NCBI GenBank assembly: GCA_945787715.1
Contig: CALZJE010000058.1
Coordinates: 1 to 38,910, forward strand
Length of the DNA: 38,910 nucleotides
Direction of reading: 5' to 3'
Source of the DNA: an uncultured Ectothiorhodospiraceae bacterium
GTDB lineage: Bacteria > Pseudomonadota > Gammaproteobacteria > S012-40
Shown: one piece after another, positions 8,155 through 17,114 of the stretch
Position numbering within the stretch: the first letter of the stretch is position 1
Layout of the letters: the number at the start of each line of letters is the position of its first letter
Program-made: the position numbers and the translations under genes
Notes under the pieces: generated by a model
Told to the model about the DNA's origin: nothing
Seen by the model: the letters and a program-made list of their open reading frames with translations, nothing else
Databases searched by the model: none

Positions 8155-9579
8155 ATGTCTCAATATATCTATGAAAAGATCGCTCAAGAAATAAGCACTG
8201 CAATCCGCAAGGGTGTCTATTCTATCGGCGAAAAAATGCCCTCATTACGCTTCGTTAGTCAACACTATGGAGTAAGCTTATCGACAGCTATTCAGACATA
8301 TCAAATGCTGGAAAATGAGGGGTATATCGAAGCACGTCCTAAATCGGGGTACTATGTTAAATCCTGGTTAGTTAACTATCATGCAGAACCGGGTCCGACG
8401 CAAAGTTCAAGTAAACCAGCAACTATTAATATTGGTCAACTCGCACTTTCTTTAATTGAAGAGTCACAATCAAAAAACTTAATAAAACTCGGTGCCGCAG
8501 TACCAGATCAATCCCTATTGCCGGTACGCGCACTCTCACGCACATTAGCAGCTGTCGCACGAAAATACAGCGATTTGCCTGCTGTTTATGAAACAGTCAA
8601 AGGCGTTTTACTGTTACGTCGCCAAATTGCGCGATTGATGCGGCAAGCTGGATGCAGCTGTTCACCGCAAGACATTATTATCACTAATGGCTGCCTGGAA
8701 GGATTAACGCTATCTCTCAAAGCCACAACCAAACCTGGTGAGACCGTTGCTGTAGAATCGCCAACCTATTTCGGCATTTTACAAGTTCTCGAATCATTGG
8801 GTTTAAATGCACTGGAAATTGCAACCCATTCAACTCACGGCATTGAACCCGATGCACTACAAAATGCGATAGAGAATACACAAATTTCCGCTTGTATACT
8901 CATGCCCAATTTTAGCAATCCACTCGGATCTCAAATGCCTGAAGCCAACAAAAAACGAGTAATAGAAATCACTCAAAATGCCAATATTCCCGTTATAGAA
9001 GATGATGTACACGGCGCACTGGGTTACCAACTCCCTCGTCCCAAGGCGTTAAAAGCATATGACAAGAATAATAATGTCATTCTCTGTTCTTCATTTTCCA
9101 AAACTATTGCACCTGGCTACCGAATTGGCTGGGTATTAACATCACGTTATACTCAACAAATTGAATATCACAAGTTTCTCGGCAATATCAGCACTGCGAC
9201 CTTACCGCAATTTACATTTGCAGAGTTTCTCGCAAAAGGTGGCTTCCAACGTGCCGTCCAGAAATCGATAAAAATTTACCGCATACGTATGGAAAAAATG
9301 CGACGCATCATCAGTCAAAAGTTCCCCAAAGAAACACGAATATCAGATCCTAGCGGTGGTTTTGTCTTATGGGTGGAGTTACCTAAAACAATTGACTGTA
9401 TGACGCTTTATGAAAAAGCGCTAAATAGAAATATCGCTATAAGCCCTGGCATTTTGTTCTCGCCCCGTACGGAGCATAAAAGTCATATCAGATTAAATTG
9501 TGCTGCAACAGATGAGGAGAAAATGGAATTTGCTTTAATAGTTCTGGGTGACTTGGTTTTTGAGATGCTGGAAAAATGA
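8155..9579 (+). CDS. MocR-family transcriptional regulator (GntR HTH fused to fold-type I aminotransferase)
   Basis: 474-residue fusion. Residues 1-70 form a GntR winged helix (GEKMPSLRFVSQHYGVS, then AIQTYQMLENEGYIEARPKSGYYV). From about 105 to 470 it is an aminotransferase-like domain with TNGCLEGLTLSL, a conserved PNFSNPLG segment and the PLP lysine at K316 in SSFSKTIAPGYRIGW. MocR proteins sense PLP or an amino-acid adduct and usually regulate a neighbouring divergent gene. Here the divergent gene is an IlvE-type aminotransferase, and the space between holds paired direct repeats. No enzyme role is implied. Intact by length and motifs. Confidence 0.9.
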   Translation: MSQYIYEKIAQEISTAIRKGVYSIGEKMPSLRFVSQHYGVSLSTAIQTYQMLENEGYIEARPKSGYYVKSWLVNYHAEPGPTQSSSKPATINIGQLALSLIEESQSKNLIKLGAAVPDQSLLPVRALSRTLAAVARKYSDLPAVYETVKGVLLLRRQIARLMRQAGCSCSPQDIIITNGCLEGLTLSLKATTKPGETVAVESPTYFGILQVLESLGLNALEIATHSTHGIEPDALQNAIENTQISACILMPNFSNPLGSQMPEANKKRVIEITQNANIPVIEDDVHGALGYQLPRPKALKAYDKNNNVILCSSFSKTIAPGYRIGWVLTSRYTQQIEYHKFLGNISTATLPQFTFAEFLAKGGFQRAVQKSIKIYRIRMEKMRRIISQKFPKETRISDPSGGFVLWVELPKTIDCMTLYEKALNRNIAISPGILFSPRTEHKSHIRLNCAATDEEKMEFALIVLGDLVFEMLEK

Positions 9580-10045
9580 CTTTTGAATTGCTAATTGTTA
9601 GTTATTGTGAAGTGGAATCGTCCCATTTATCTCTATGATGCCCCACTATTTGCTCGTTACTTGTTACTCGCTGATAGCTCAAATTCTTATAATTCTTTCA
9701 AGATACCTATTTATCAATTGATATTTTCCAAATCCTCTGAAAAATCCAAACTCTGACTAGAAGTTTTATGCAAGCTGGGTTACAGTAAAAGATAAAAAAA
9801 AGAATCATGTAACCTAAGTTACATTATAAATAACCAAATTAATAATTACCTATAAACAAACTCGTTGATTTTCTCGCTACGGAGGGGGAATTACGTATAA
9901 CTACGGATAGACAATTATCTATAATTTAAGATTCCGATCAAATCACTGCACTATATAAAAAAGAAAAATAATAGCTATCTATTTTGAATACTGCTTACTA
10001 TTTACTATAATTAACAAGCAGGAGGAAAGGGGTTATACCAAAAAC
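9580..10045. other. Long AT-rich leader region before the ATPase operon
   Basis: 466 bp without a supported gene. It contains the palindrome at 9808-9823 and two similar CTACGGA words (within 9885-9910). A polypurine GGAGG (about 10021-10026) sits 19-20 nt before ATG 10046, too far for an ideal ribosome site; the nearer GGGG may serve instead. It probably carries the promoter and regulation of the 10046-17104 gene set. Confidence 0.4.
9808..9823. promoter_or_regulatory. Perfect palindrome TGTAAC-N4-GTTACA upstream of the ATPase operon
   Basis: The 16-bp site has two 6-bp arms in perfect inverted symmetry around CTAA. It is followed at once by an AT-rich TATAAA-like stretch that could be a -10. 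The form TGTAA-N6-TTACA resembles TyrR boxes, but no TyrR gene is in view, so the binding protein is unknown. Confidence 0.4.
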
Positions 10046-12289
10046 ATGTATGAAACGCATTTTAATTTGTCACGCAAACCATTTCGTCTTAGTCCAGACG
10101 TCAAGTTTTTTTACGCCAGTAAAATACATAAAAATGCACTCGCTTATTTAGAATATGGACTCGATCAGAATGAGGGTTTCTTAATTCTTACCGGTGACCC
10201 AGGCACTGGTAAAACGACACTTTTACACAAGATAGAACAGACGCTTTCTCGACAGTTCTGTATTGCTCGAGTTGATGTTTCTCCAGCAATGGAAACCCTG
10301 GAATTACTTCGGCTCATTGCGATATCATTTGGCATTAAGAATGTTCAAGATAGCGGTGAATCTGGTGTTGTGGATAAAATTAAAGAATTTCTTTCACTAC
10401 ATTTGCATTATAATCACCGAGCAATAATATTTGTTGATGAATGTCATCATTTATCTTACAAATCATTGGAAAGCCTGAGACTATTAACCAACATTCAACA
10501 TCGGGAGTTGCCTATTATTCAATGTTTTCTCGTTGGTCAATCTTCATTCCGTGACCAAATTAGAGCGCCTGAACTCGAACAGCTAAGTCAACGAGTCATT
10601 GCGATTTGTCATCTTGAGACACTCTGCGAGCAGGAAACGATAGATTACATTAAGCATCGCTTAACAACAGCTGGGCATCCAGTGGCAAACCTCTTTAGTA
10701 CTACTGCATCGAAAATTATCCATAAATTTACCTCAGGGAATCCACGTAGGATTAATCGGATTTGTGATCGAGCCCTACTCTACGCTTCAATTGAAGAAAA
10801 TCAGCATATCGACAAAAGAATTATATGTGATGTCATTGAAGAATTATCCGCTGAAATGGAAATCGAATTTGATGTAAGTCTATACCGCTCAATGATTGAA
10901 AAAACAGAATATAAAGAGGTTGTTCCTGAGGCGACTAGCGTTATTTGCCAGGATACAAAACGTAGCTCTACACCAAACCTTAGACCTACAAAAGCCAAGG
11001 CTATAGCCTACCCTTTACTTGTCGATAAAGTGCCTTCGAATCTAATAGACGATGATAGTCATATTCTTTCAACAGAAAATATCACACAAGATACGAATAT
11101 CGCATTGCAAACATATGAACCACAGCATGAAACGCAGCATGAAACGCAGGAAGTAAAACAACGCTCTTTTCGTCTACATTTAATAACAAGTATTGGAATT
11201 CTTTTTGTCGCCATACCCGCAATATTTATGGCTACATCTTCTCCCGATGAAATGGGATTGCCATGGAACACTTCATTTGATTTTTCTCCGAACACAGGCA
11301 ACATTGCCAATAATAATGAGTTTAGCCCCCCTACACCTCTACAGACAATAAACCCATTACAGCAGATAGAAAATGAAACCGTTTTAAAAAGCAATGCCCC
11401 TAACATTGAGGAAGTGGACTTAAACAATAACAATAACAATAACAATCCGGATGTCGTTTCTTTTATCGATGATTCCCATGCTATCAATACAAATGAAAAG
11501 CAACTATTGGCGCTTAAAGAAGAAAATGACATTGAGTTTGTAATGGCTAATCAACTCGCCCCCCAAAAAGAATCTCGGATGAAAACAATCAAAGTTTCGT
11601 CTACTGAGTTTCCAGCATTACTTCCAAATGTCAATAAAGAGATACTGAAATCGCCTAACGCTGAAAAAACTCACGCTAAACCAATAAAATCCACTTCAAA
11701 ACTCGCAACTTCACCTCGTCCAGATACAGAGCAGCATAAATTAGAAAAAATAACAAAAATAAGCTCGAAAGATATTAAAGTAGAGGGAGAAAAAACACTG
11801 CTGAAAATAGCCAAAAAATTACCCAGCAAAGAACTGGAACAAGTAGCAGTTAATAAGGCGGCGTTACCCGTAACAACGCCTATTAGTCAATCCGCTTCCT
11901 CCAAACAAGAGAAAAAGGTAAATGATTTTGAACCTGTCAATCTATACAAGGTCATTAATAAGTTTACAGGTGCTTATAAAGGTGGAGATATGAATAGCTT
12001 GTCCTCTGTACTCAGTAAAGACATTAAAACAGATGACAGTAACAATAGAGATTCACTGACAGCACAATACGAAAAACTCTTCAACATAACAGATGATCGT
12101 GAGCTCAAATTAATGAATGTTTCCTGGAAAACAGACACAGAAAAAGCAGCAGGTGAAGGACGATTTGAAGCAACAATATTGGAAAAAGGTCGCACTAAAC
12201 CTCAAACCTATGCAGGAACGTTTACAATGAGTATAGAGATACGAAATACTCAACTTGCTATCACAGATATGCGTTATGCATATCAATAA
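10046..12289 (+). CDS. ExeA/MshM-type AAA ATPase with transmembrane segment and C-terminal NTF2-like domain
   Basis: 747-residue protein. Residues 1-270 are an ExeA/GspA/MshM-like AAA ATPase: FNLSRKPFRLSPD at 6-18, Walker A GDPGTGKTT at 50-58, Walker B IIFVDE at 127-132, sensor-like GNPRRINRICDRALL at 231-245. A single hydrophobic span lies at about 377-396. A long low-complexity linker rich in Asn, Lys and Ser follows, and then an NTF2/SnoaL-like domain from about 627 to the end (FTGAYKGGDMNSLSSVLS). Relatives energise assembly of secretins, type IV pili or exopolysaccharide export; ExeA instead carries a peptidoglycan-binding C-terminus. It is the first of three closely spaced genes with an outer-membrane protein and a large lipoprotein, suggesting an envelope assembly role. 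No secretin or pilin is nearby. Confidence 0.82.
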   Translation: MYETHFNLSRKPFRLSPDVKFFYASKIHKNALAYLEYGLDQNEGFLILTGDPGTGKTTLLHKIEQTLSRQFCIARVDVSPAMETLELLRLIAISFGIKNVQDSGESGVVDKIKEFLSLHLHYNHRAIIFVDECHHLSYKSLESLRLLTNIQHRELPIIQCFLVGQSSFRDQIRAPELEQLSQRVIAICHLETLCEQETIDYIKHRLTTAGHPVANLFSTTASKIIHKFTSGNPRRINRICDRALLYASIEENQHIDKRIICDVIEELSAEMEIEFDVSLYRSMIEKTEYKEVVPEATSVICQDTKRSSTPNLRPTKAKAIAYPLLVDKVPSNLIDDDSHILSTENITQDTNIALQTYEPQHETQHETQEVKQRSFRLHLITSIGILFVAIPAIFMATSSPDEMGLPWNTSFDFSPNTGNIANNNEFSPPTPLQTINPLQQIENETVLKSNAPNIEEVDLNNNNNNNNPDVVSFIDDSHAINTNEKQLLALKEENDIEFVMANQLAPQKESRMKTIKVSSTEFPALLPNVNKEILKSPNAEKTHAKPIKSTSKLATSPRPDTEQHKLEKITKISSKDIKVEGEKTLLKIAKKLPSKELEQVAVNKAALPVTTPISQSASSKQEKKVNDFEPVNLYKVINKFTGAYKGGDMNSLSSVLSKDIKTDDSNNRDSLTAQYEKLFNITDDRELKLMNVSWKTDTEKAAGEGRFEATILEKGRTKPQTYAGTFTMSIEIRNTQLAITDMRYAYQ
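11423..11446 (+). repeat. Short tandem repeat (AACAAT)x4 inside the ATPase gene
   Basis: Four perfect copies of a 6-bp unit encode eight asparagines in the periplasmic linker of the ATPase. Changes in copy number would keep the frame, so this could vary linker length but not switch the gene off. Confidence 0.8.
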
Positions 12290-12336
12290 TTGGAAAACTA
12301 AGTTTTTCAAACAATCAACGTTTGATACCTTTTAAG

Positions 12337-12960
12337 ATGATCAATAAACGATTCTATTACAATTATAAGACTCTCATCTTATTTTATTTATTTCTATTCT
12401 CTGTTTCATCTCCAGTTTTTGCTGTTATTGGATTGCCCGATAATACAACTCGATATGGCGCAGCATTAGGAGTATCTCAAATGAGTGTTACTGAGCCTGA
12501 CGGGAGTAATCCAGACAAGGAACAAATGATCCCGTTAACCCTAATCGCTACAGATTGGCTGCCCTACGGAAATCGTTATTGGCTTGAATATGTCAATGGA
12601 AAAGCGGCATATGAGTCATCCGAAGTGATTGTTGGACAAAACGTCCACTACACTGCGCTAAGGGCAATCGTTCAACGACATATAAACGTCAGTAATCAAA
12701 TAAAACCTTGGTTCGGGATAGGAGTGGTCGTTTCTCGCGCAACTTTTGAGACACGTCATACTAAAGCGGATGACGGCTTTTTGATTCAGAAGTTTGATGA
12801 TCGTGTCAGTCATAGTCTGGGCCTTATAATAAATGCAACAATAGACTTCAAAATTGAGAAAAACTGGTACGCGGGATTTAAAGCAGAGCAAACATTCAAT
12901 CCAAACGTGAGTGTAGATACCCGTGGCGCAGGATTATTTTTCCTCTATTTATATCCATAA
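12337..12960 (+). CDS. Putative outer-membrane beta-barrel protein
   Basis: 207-residue protein with an N-terminal signal peptide (hydrophobic LILFYLFLFSVSSPVFA, cleavage likely after VFA). The rest alternates hydrophobic and polar residues with many aromatic strand ends, as in small 8-10 stranded outer-membrane proteins (GAALGVSQMSV, YWLEYVNGKAAY, KPWFGIGVVVSRA, LGLIINATIDFKI, GAGLFFLYLYP). I chose ATG 12337; an in-frame TTG five codons earlier is less likely. It lies 47 bp after the ATPase stop and 13 bp before the lipoprotein start, so all three are probably one transcript. No specific family recognised. It could be a pore, anchor or assembly partner for the large lipoprotein. Confidence 0.65.
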   Translation: MINKRFYYNYKTLILFYLFLFSVSSPVFAVIGLPDNTTRYGAALGVSQMSVTEPDGSNPDKEQMIPLTLIATDWLPYGNRYWLEYVNGKAAYESSEVIVGQNVHYTALRAIVQRHINVSNQIKPWFGIGVVVSRATFETRHTKADDGFLIQKFDDRVSHSLGLIINATIDFKIEKNWYAGFKAEQTFNPNVSVDTRGAGLFFLYLYP

Positions 12961-12973
12961 AACTAAACAGAGT

Positions 12974-15900
12974 ATGAAATTGATTATTCGACTGTTCGTT
13001 ATTTTTTTTATTCTTCAACTTGTCGCGTGTGGTGCAGGAGTAGACTCTGTCAAACTACCGCCGGAACGTAAATCATCATCTGTCAGTGGTTTTATCCTTG
13101 GCGGTTCATTAACGAACGCAGAAATCAATATTTACTCATTTAACAATGGTAACAAGGGCGTGAAACTCGCGAATGGAACTATTGATGAAACGGGTTTTTT
13201 CGAGATCACTGTTAAAGGAAAAAGCCAGGTAATATTATTAGAAGCCACTGCTGGTACCTATACTGAGCCAGCGACGGGTGAAAAAATTTCTATGCAAGAA
13301 GATCAGGTAATGACGACGCTTGCTTATTATCAAACTGAGGAATCACTTAATACCCAAATCTCTGCTCTTACGCATTTAGCGGCATCGCACATAAAGTATC
13401 AAACGCGAAGCAAGCAAGATTTTTTCAATTCATTTGAAAATACCAGCCAGTCACTAAAGAATTTGTTTGAGGTTGATATTTTTAATTCTTTTACCAATGA
13501 ATCGTCTAACGAGTCTAACAAGCCAGCAGCGATTGATGAAACTACCCTACATAAACAGTTTTTGTCTGCTATTTCCAGCCTGAGCTATTGGCTAGCACAA
13601 CGAAATGGTTACGGTGATCAAAAAACAATAAATACCCTTGAATTAATTCGAGTTATGCACAACGACATAACAAGCGATGGGTTACTTGACGGATTGGGAT
13701 TTAATGCAGACAACGAACTAATACAATTATTGATAGGGTCTATTGAGCTTAATGCAGACGTGTATCGAATGGGTATCGCTCAACACTTGTTGGCATATTC
13801 TCAGAACCCGCTAAATACAAGCGGGATAAGTAAACAAGAACTATTTCCAGTCGCTCAAACATTTGCAACCAGTCAACACCCTATATTTGGAACTGATGAA
13901 TTAAAACCATTGTCGCTTATGGCTCCCGAACTTAGCTTTCAATATTTAACACCGAAAAGTGAGAAAGATAGCTTCAAACTGTCTGTTGATATAGTTAGCA
14001 CTGTTGATATTGCCACTGCACTGTTTGATATCAATGGCAAGTCACTTGGCAGTGCAACATCAGCAAACCACCCGACACTTGAATTTAATTCCAACCAATA
14101 TGAAGATGGGGAATATAATTTAGGCGTATTGGCAACTGATATTCTGGGTAATAAAACATACCTAACCATTCCAGTTGTATTTGATAGCATTTACCCAAGC
14201 AATGTAAGCGGCTATTCTTTCGATGGCAAATTTACCAATGCAAATATCACCATTTATACCTCTCGCAATGGCAAGAAAGGCGAATATCTTGCGAGTGGGA
14301 AAACTGATAAAAATGGCTTTTTTGAGATTAGTGTTAAAAGTCAAAACCAGGTGCTGCTAATAGAAGCCACAAATGGTACTTATCCAGAACCAATAACCGA
14401 CGAACAAATTGACCTTCAGGATGGCCAAATCATCTCAACAACGGTTAACTATATCTCTGGTGATCCACTAACCACTCATCTTTCCCCATTAACTCATATT
14501 GCATCATCCCTTATTCAATTTAAATTGAGAAATGGGGAAACATTTTTAGAAGCAAAATCAAATGTAACAAAAATATTTCAAGAGATTTTTAATGTAGATG
14601 TGTTTTCTATTCCCTCATTGCTGACTAATGAAACAGAAATAGTCGAACCTCAACTCATCTCAAACGATGCAATGCATAATATCTATATGTCTACACTGTC
14701 AGGCTTTAGTTCTTGGTTTGCCGTGCAAAATGGACATCCAGATCAAAGTATTTTCAATACCGTTGAGCTTATCAAAATTATGTCAAAGGATATTATCGAG
14801 GATGGATTACTTGATGGCTTTGGCCTCGATGATAACAAACAAGCAATACAATTAGCCCTTGGAAGTGTCAAGCTTGATGCGAATGTCTATCGAATGGGCA
14901 TCGCATTGTATATCATGGCATATCTAAATAGTGATAATAACAATAGTGCTTTAAGCGATACAGACTTATTGCCATTAGCAAAGGCAATATCGAAAAGCGA
15001 ACATCCATTCTTTGGCTCCGCAAAAGTAGATACTGTTCCCGCTTTAGCGCCTATTCTTTCACACAGCTACCCCCAAACAATCAACATCGCAGGAGTATTT
15101 CGACTTACTGTCGGTGTTAGGAGTTTTGTTGACCTGGAAAGAATGGACATTTTTTTGGACGGTGTATTCATTGGACATATTAATACGCCGGATAAAGCTG
15201 AATTCACACTAGATTCAAAGAATTATTCAGATGGTGAACACGAAATAAAAGTCATCGTTACCGATGTGTTTGGGAATGAAGCTAATCTCACCATCCCTGT
15301 TATTTTCAATAATATTTTTCTTACGATAGACACACCGTTAATTACCAATCAGGAGAACCTGATTGTTGAAGGGAAATATTTTGGTGATATTGTGGCAATA
15401 AGTGTTGGTGATAATTCAATGACGATATCACCAGATGGGACCTGGTCTGGAGAGGTCTCTCTAAATTTAGGGGAAAATCCTTTACTGGTCAAGATTGAAG
15501 ATTTTTCTGGTTATCAAGAAGAATTTACCTTCAACATGATTTTAGATCAAACGCCACCGATTGTTGAAACCGATGGCAAACACAGTATGACAAGGTTTTC
15601 TCTTTCAGACGGAAGTTACCTGGCAGGACAACTTGTGAATGAGAATAATCTTAGCCCCATTTATTTTGAAAGCGACAACTTAAGCCTTGACGGTTTATCA
15701 ATTGACCGCACTATTCTGCAAGATAATGATATTCCATTTTTTGGATTTACACTTATTGATGCTCCCGATGGGGTTAACAATACGCCGCTGGCTGATTTAT
15801 CCGTTGAAATGCGCTACTTTAAAGATGATGTTCAATTGGGTGATGCAAAAACCCTATCCGCAACTGGGAATGAATACCTCATCCCACTGGTTTCTGAGTT

Positions 15901-17104
15901 TTTACATAGTGACTGGCATCAAACTAAGCCTTCAGACACGCACTCTATCCAGATTACCGTCACTGATGTTGCAGGGAATACTCAAGTACAGAGCTTTTCA
16001 TTTAATGCGGATATTTATGTGCCCGAATTGCAGATGGACGCCGTGAACGATATTGCTCAGGATATTTTTGCAAATACACTATTTGAGGCTAGAAGTGGAC
16101 TCAACGAATTTGAGTTTGAAAGCACAGAGTATTCATTTACCAATACCACAGGAAGAAGTTTTTTTATAAAGCTACAAGATGACAATACTCATGAAGCAAA
16201 GAACTTTATTGATGAAAGAGTTCGTGAGCATTTGGTTAAAACAAAAACTGAAACAAAATGGCGCGCAAACCAAATTACCAATGCATTAATCACAAATACA
16301 TGCCCTACTGCAACTGGCAATATGCAACCAATTACACAGATATACAATTACGAAAGTGGTAACTGGGGGGATCCTGTTTTACCAACAACACACCCTGAAG
16401 AAGTGTTCAATACCTATTCGGATGAATTACCTGACAATCCTCCAAGCTTAGATTGGTATGATATATCCGCAAAATTTGGAAATTCTCTTGCTGAAAAAAG
16501 AGAACCTAACATCGCTAAACAAACCACCTTAATCTATGAATATGATTATGTATTTGACTTGGATAGTTTAGCGTGGCCAGCGTATATACAAAACTGGCGT
16601 ATTGAAAAAATTAACGGCAATACGACTGAAATTCTAGAAACCTGTCCATCAGTAAGTTTTATCGAGGAAAGTCTGCAATATACCAACGAATCCGTAGATA
16701 CTTACCCCAAAAATGTTACAACAAGTTCTGAAAAAACTATGACTTTCTTAACAACAAAATTGAATGTTTTCGATACAGATTTCGATACAGATACTGCTTC
16801 AAAGATAGACCCCGTTCCAGAAACAGATTGGTACCACATACCTGCAGGTCATCGAATAGTAATCACCAAGGAAGTAAAAACACCGGCCCTTATAAATTAT
16901 AATGACACTGATTTATTATTAGATGATGGTGATTTTAATAGTTACACACGTCACCGCTTGGACAACACACTCCGCTGGTCTATTAACAACTCCATCATCA
17001 TTGAAACAACTTTCGATGCAGGCGAGGAGAATTTAAACTTAATGTCTCCGCGCTCACAAGATGTCGGTAATGGAACAGCAGTCTATGAATTACATCGTGA
17101 CTAA
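12974..17104 (+). CDS. Giant lipoprotein with tandemly duplicated domain block
   Basis: 1376-residue predicted lipoprotein. The signal peptide ends in the lipobox LVAC with Cys19; Gly at the next position favours the outer membrane. Two homologous blocks follow, residues ~36-405 and ~409-776. Each starts with a small beta domain (VSGF or VSGY, FFEITVK or FFEISVK, EATAGTY or EATNGTY). Each continues with a helical region (ALTHLAAS or PLTHIASS, DGLLDG, NVYRMGIA) and ends with an Ig-like module (DGEYNLGVLATDILGN or DGEHEIKVIVTDVFGN). Another Ig-like domain covers about 778-866 and an unrecognised 500-residue C-terminus follows. ATG 12974 was chosen over the longer open frame because it begins the signal peptide. 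Probably cell-surface or periplasmic; adhesion or assembly is only a guess. Confidence 0.75.
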   Translation: MKLIIRLFVIFFILQLVACGAGVDSVKLPPERKSSSVSGFILGGSLTNAEINIYSFNNGNKGVKLANGTIDETGFFEITVKGKSQVILLEATAGTYTEPATGEKISMQEDQVMTTLAYYQTEESLNTQISALTHLAASHIKYQTRSKQDFFNSFENTSQSLKNLFEVDIFNSFTNESSNESNKPAAIDETTLHKQFLSAISSLSYWLAQRNGYGDQKTINTLELIRVMHNDITSDGLLDGLGFNADNELIQLLIGSIELNADVYRMGIAQHLLAYSQNPLNTSGISKQELFPVAQTFATSQHPIFGTDELKPLSLMAPELSFQYLTPKSEKDSFKLSVDIVSTVDIATALFDINGKSLGSATSANHPTLEFNSNQYEDGEYNLGVLATDILGNKTYLTIPVVFDSIYPSNVSGYSFDGKFTNANITIYTSRNGKKGEYLASGKTDKNGFFEISVKSQNQVLLIEATNGTYPEPITDEQIDLQDGQIISTTVNYISGDPLTTHLSPLTHIASSLIQFKLRNGETFLEAKSNVTKIFQEIFNVDVFSIPSLLTNETEIVEPQLISNDAMHNIYMSTLSGFSSWFAVQNGHPDQSIFNTVELIKIMSKDIIEDGLLDGFGLDDNKQAIQLALGSVKLDANVYRMGIALYIMAYLNSDNNNSALSDTDLLPLAKAISKSEHPFFGSAKVDTVPALAPILSHSYPQTINIAGVFRLTVGVRSFVDLERMDIFLDGVFIGHINTPDKAEFTLDSKNYSDGEHEIKVIVTDVFGNEANLTIPVIFNNIFLTIDTPLITNQENLIVEGKYFGDIVAISVGDNSMTISPDGTWSGEVSLNLGENPLLVKIEDFSGYQEEFTFNMILDQTPPIVETDGKHSMTRFSLSDGSYLAGQLVNENNLSPIYFESDNLSLDGLSIDRTILQDNDIPFFGFTLIDAPDGVNNTPLADLSVEMRYFKDDVQLGDAKTLSATGNEYLIPLVSEFLHSDWHQTKPSDTHSIQITVTDVAGNTQVQSFSFNADIYVPELQMDAVNDIAQDIFANTLFEARSGLNEFEFESTEYSFTNTTGRSFFIKLQDDNTHEAKNFIDERVREHLVKTKTETKWRANQITNALITNTCPTATGNMQPITQIYNYESGNWGDPVLPTTHPEEVFNTYSDELPDNPPSLDWYDISAKFGNSLAEKREPNIAKQTTLIYEYDYVFDLDSLAWPAYIQNWRIEKINGNTTEILETCPSVSFIEESLQYTNESVDTYPKNVTTSSEKTMTFLTTKLNVFDTDFDTDTASKIDPVPETDWYHIPAGHRIVITKEVKTPALINYNDTDLLLDDGDFNSYTRHRLDNTLRWSINNSIIIETTFDAGEENLNLMSPRSQDVGNGTAVYELHRD
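13079..15310 (+). repeat. Diverged tandem duplication within the lipoprotein gene
   Basis: Two ~1.1-kb units (about 13079-14188 and 14198-15310) encode clearly homologous protein blocks in the same order. Paired landmarks are the VSG start, the TY-EP motif, the LTHxA motif, DGLLDG, the RMGIA motif and the final TIPV strand. DNA identity is low by eye, so the duplication is old. Confidence 0.8.
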
Positions 17105-17114
17105 AACCTACATC

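Noticed and set aside
11059-11532. 157-codon minus-strand frame inside the ATPase gene
   Set aside because: Antisense shadow of the Asn/Ser-rich linker; no homology and no ribosome site.
15687-16046. 119-codon frame inside the giant lipoprotein gene
   Set aside because: Overlapping out-of-frame reading of a continuous coding region; no independent support.
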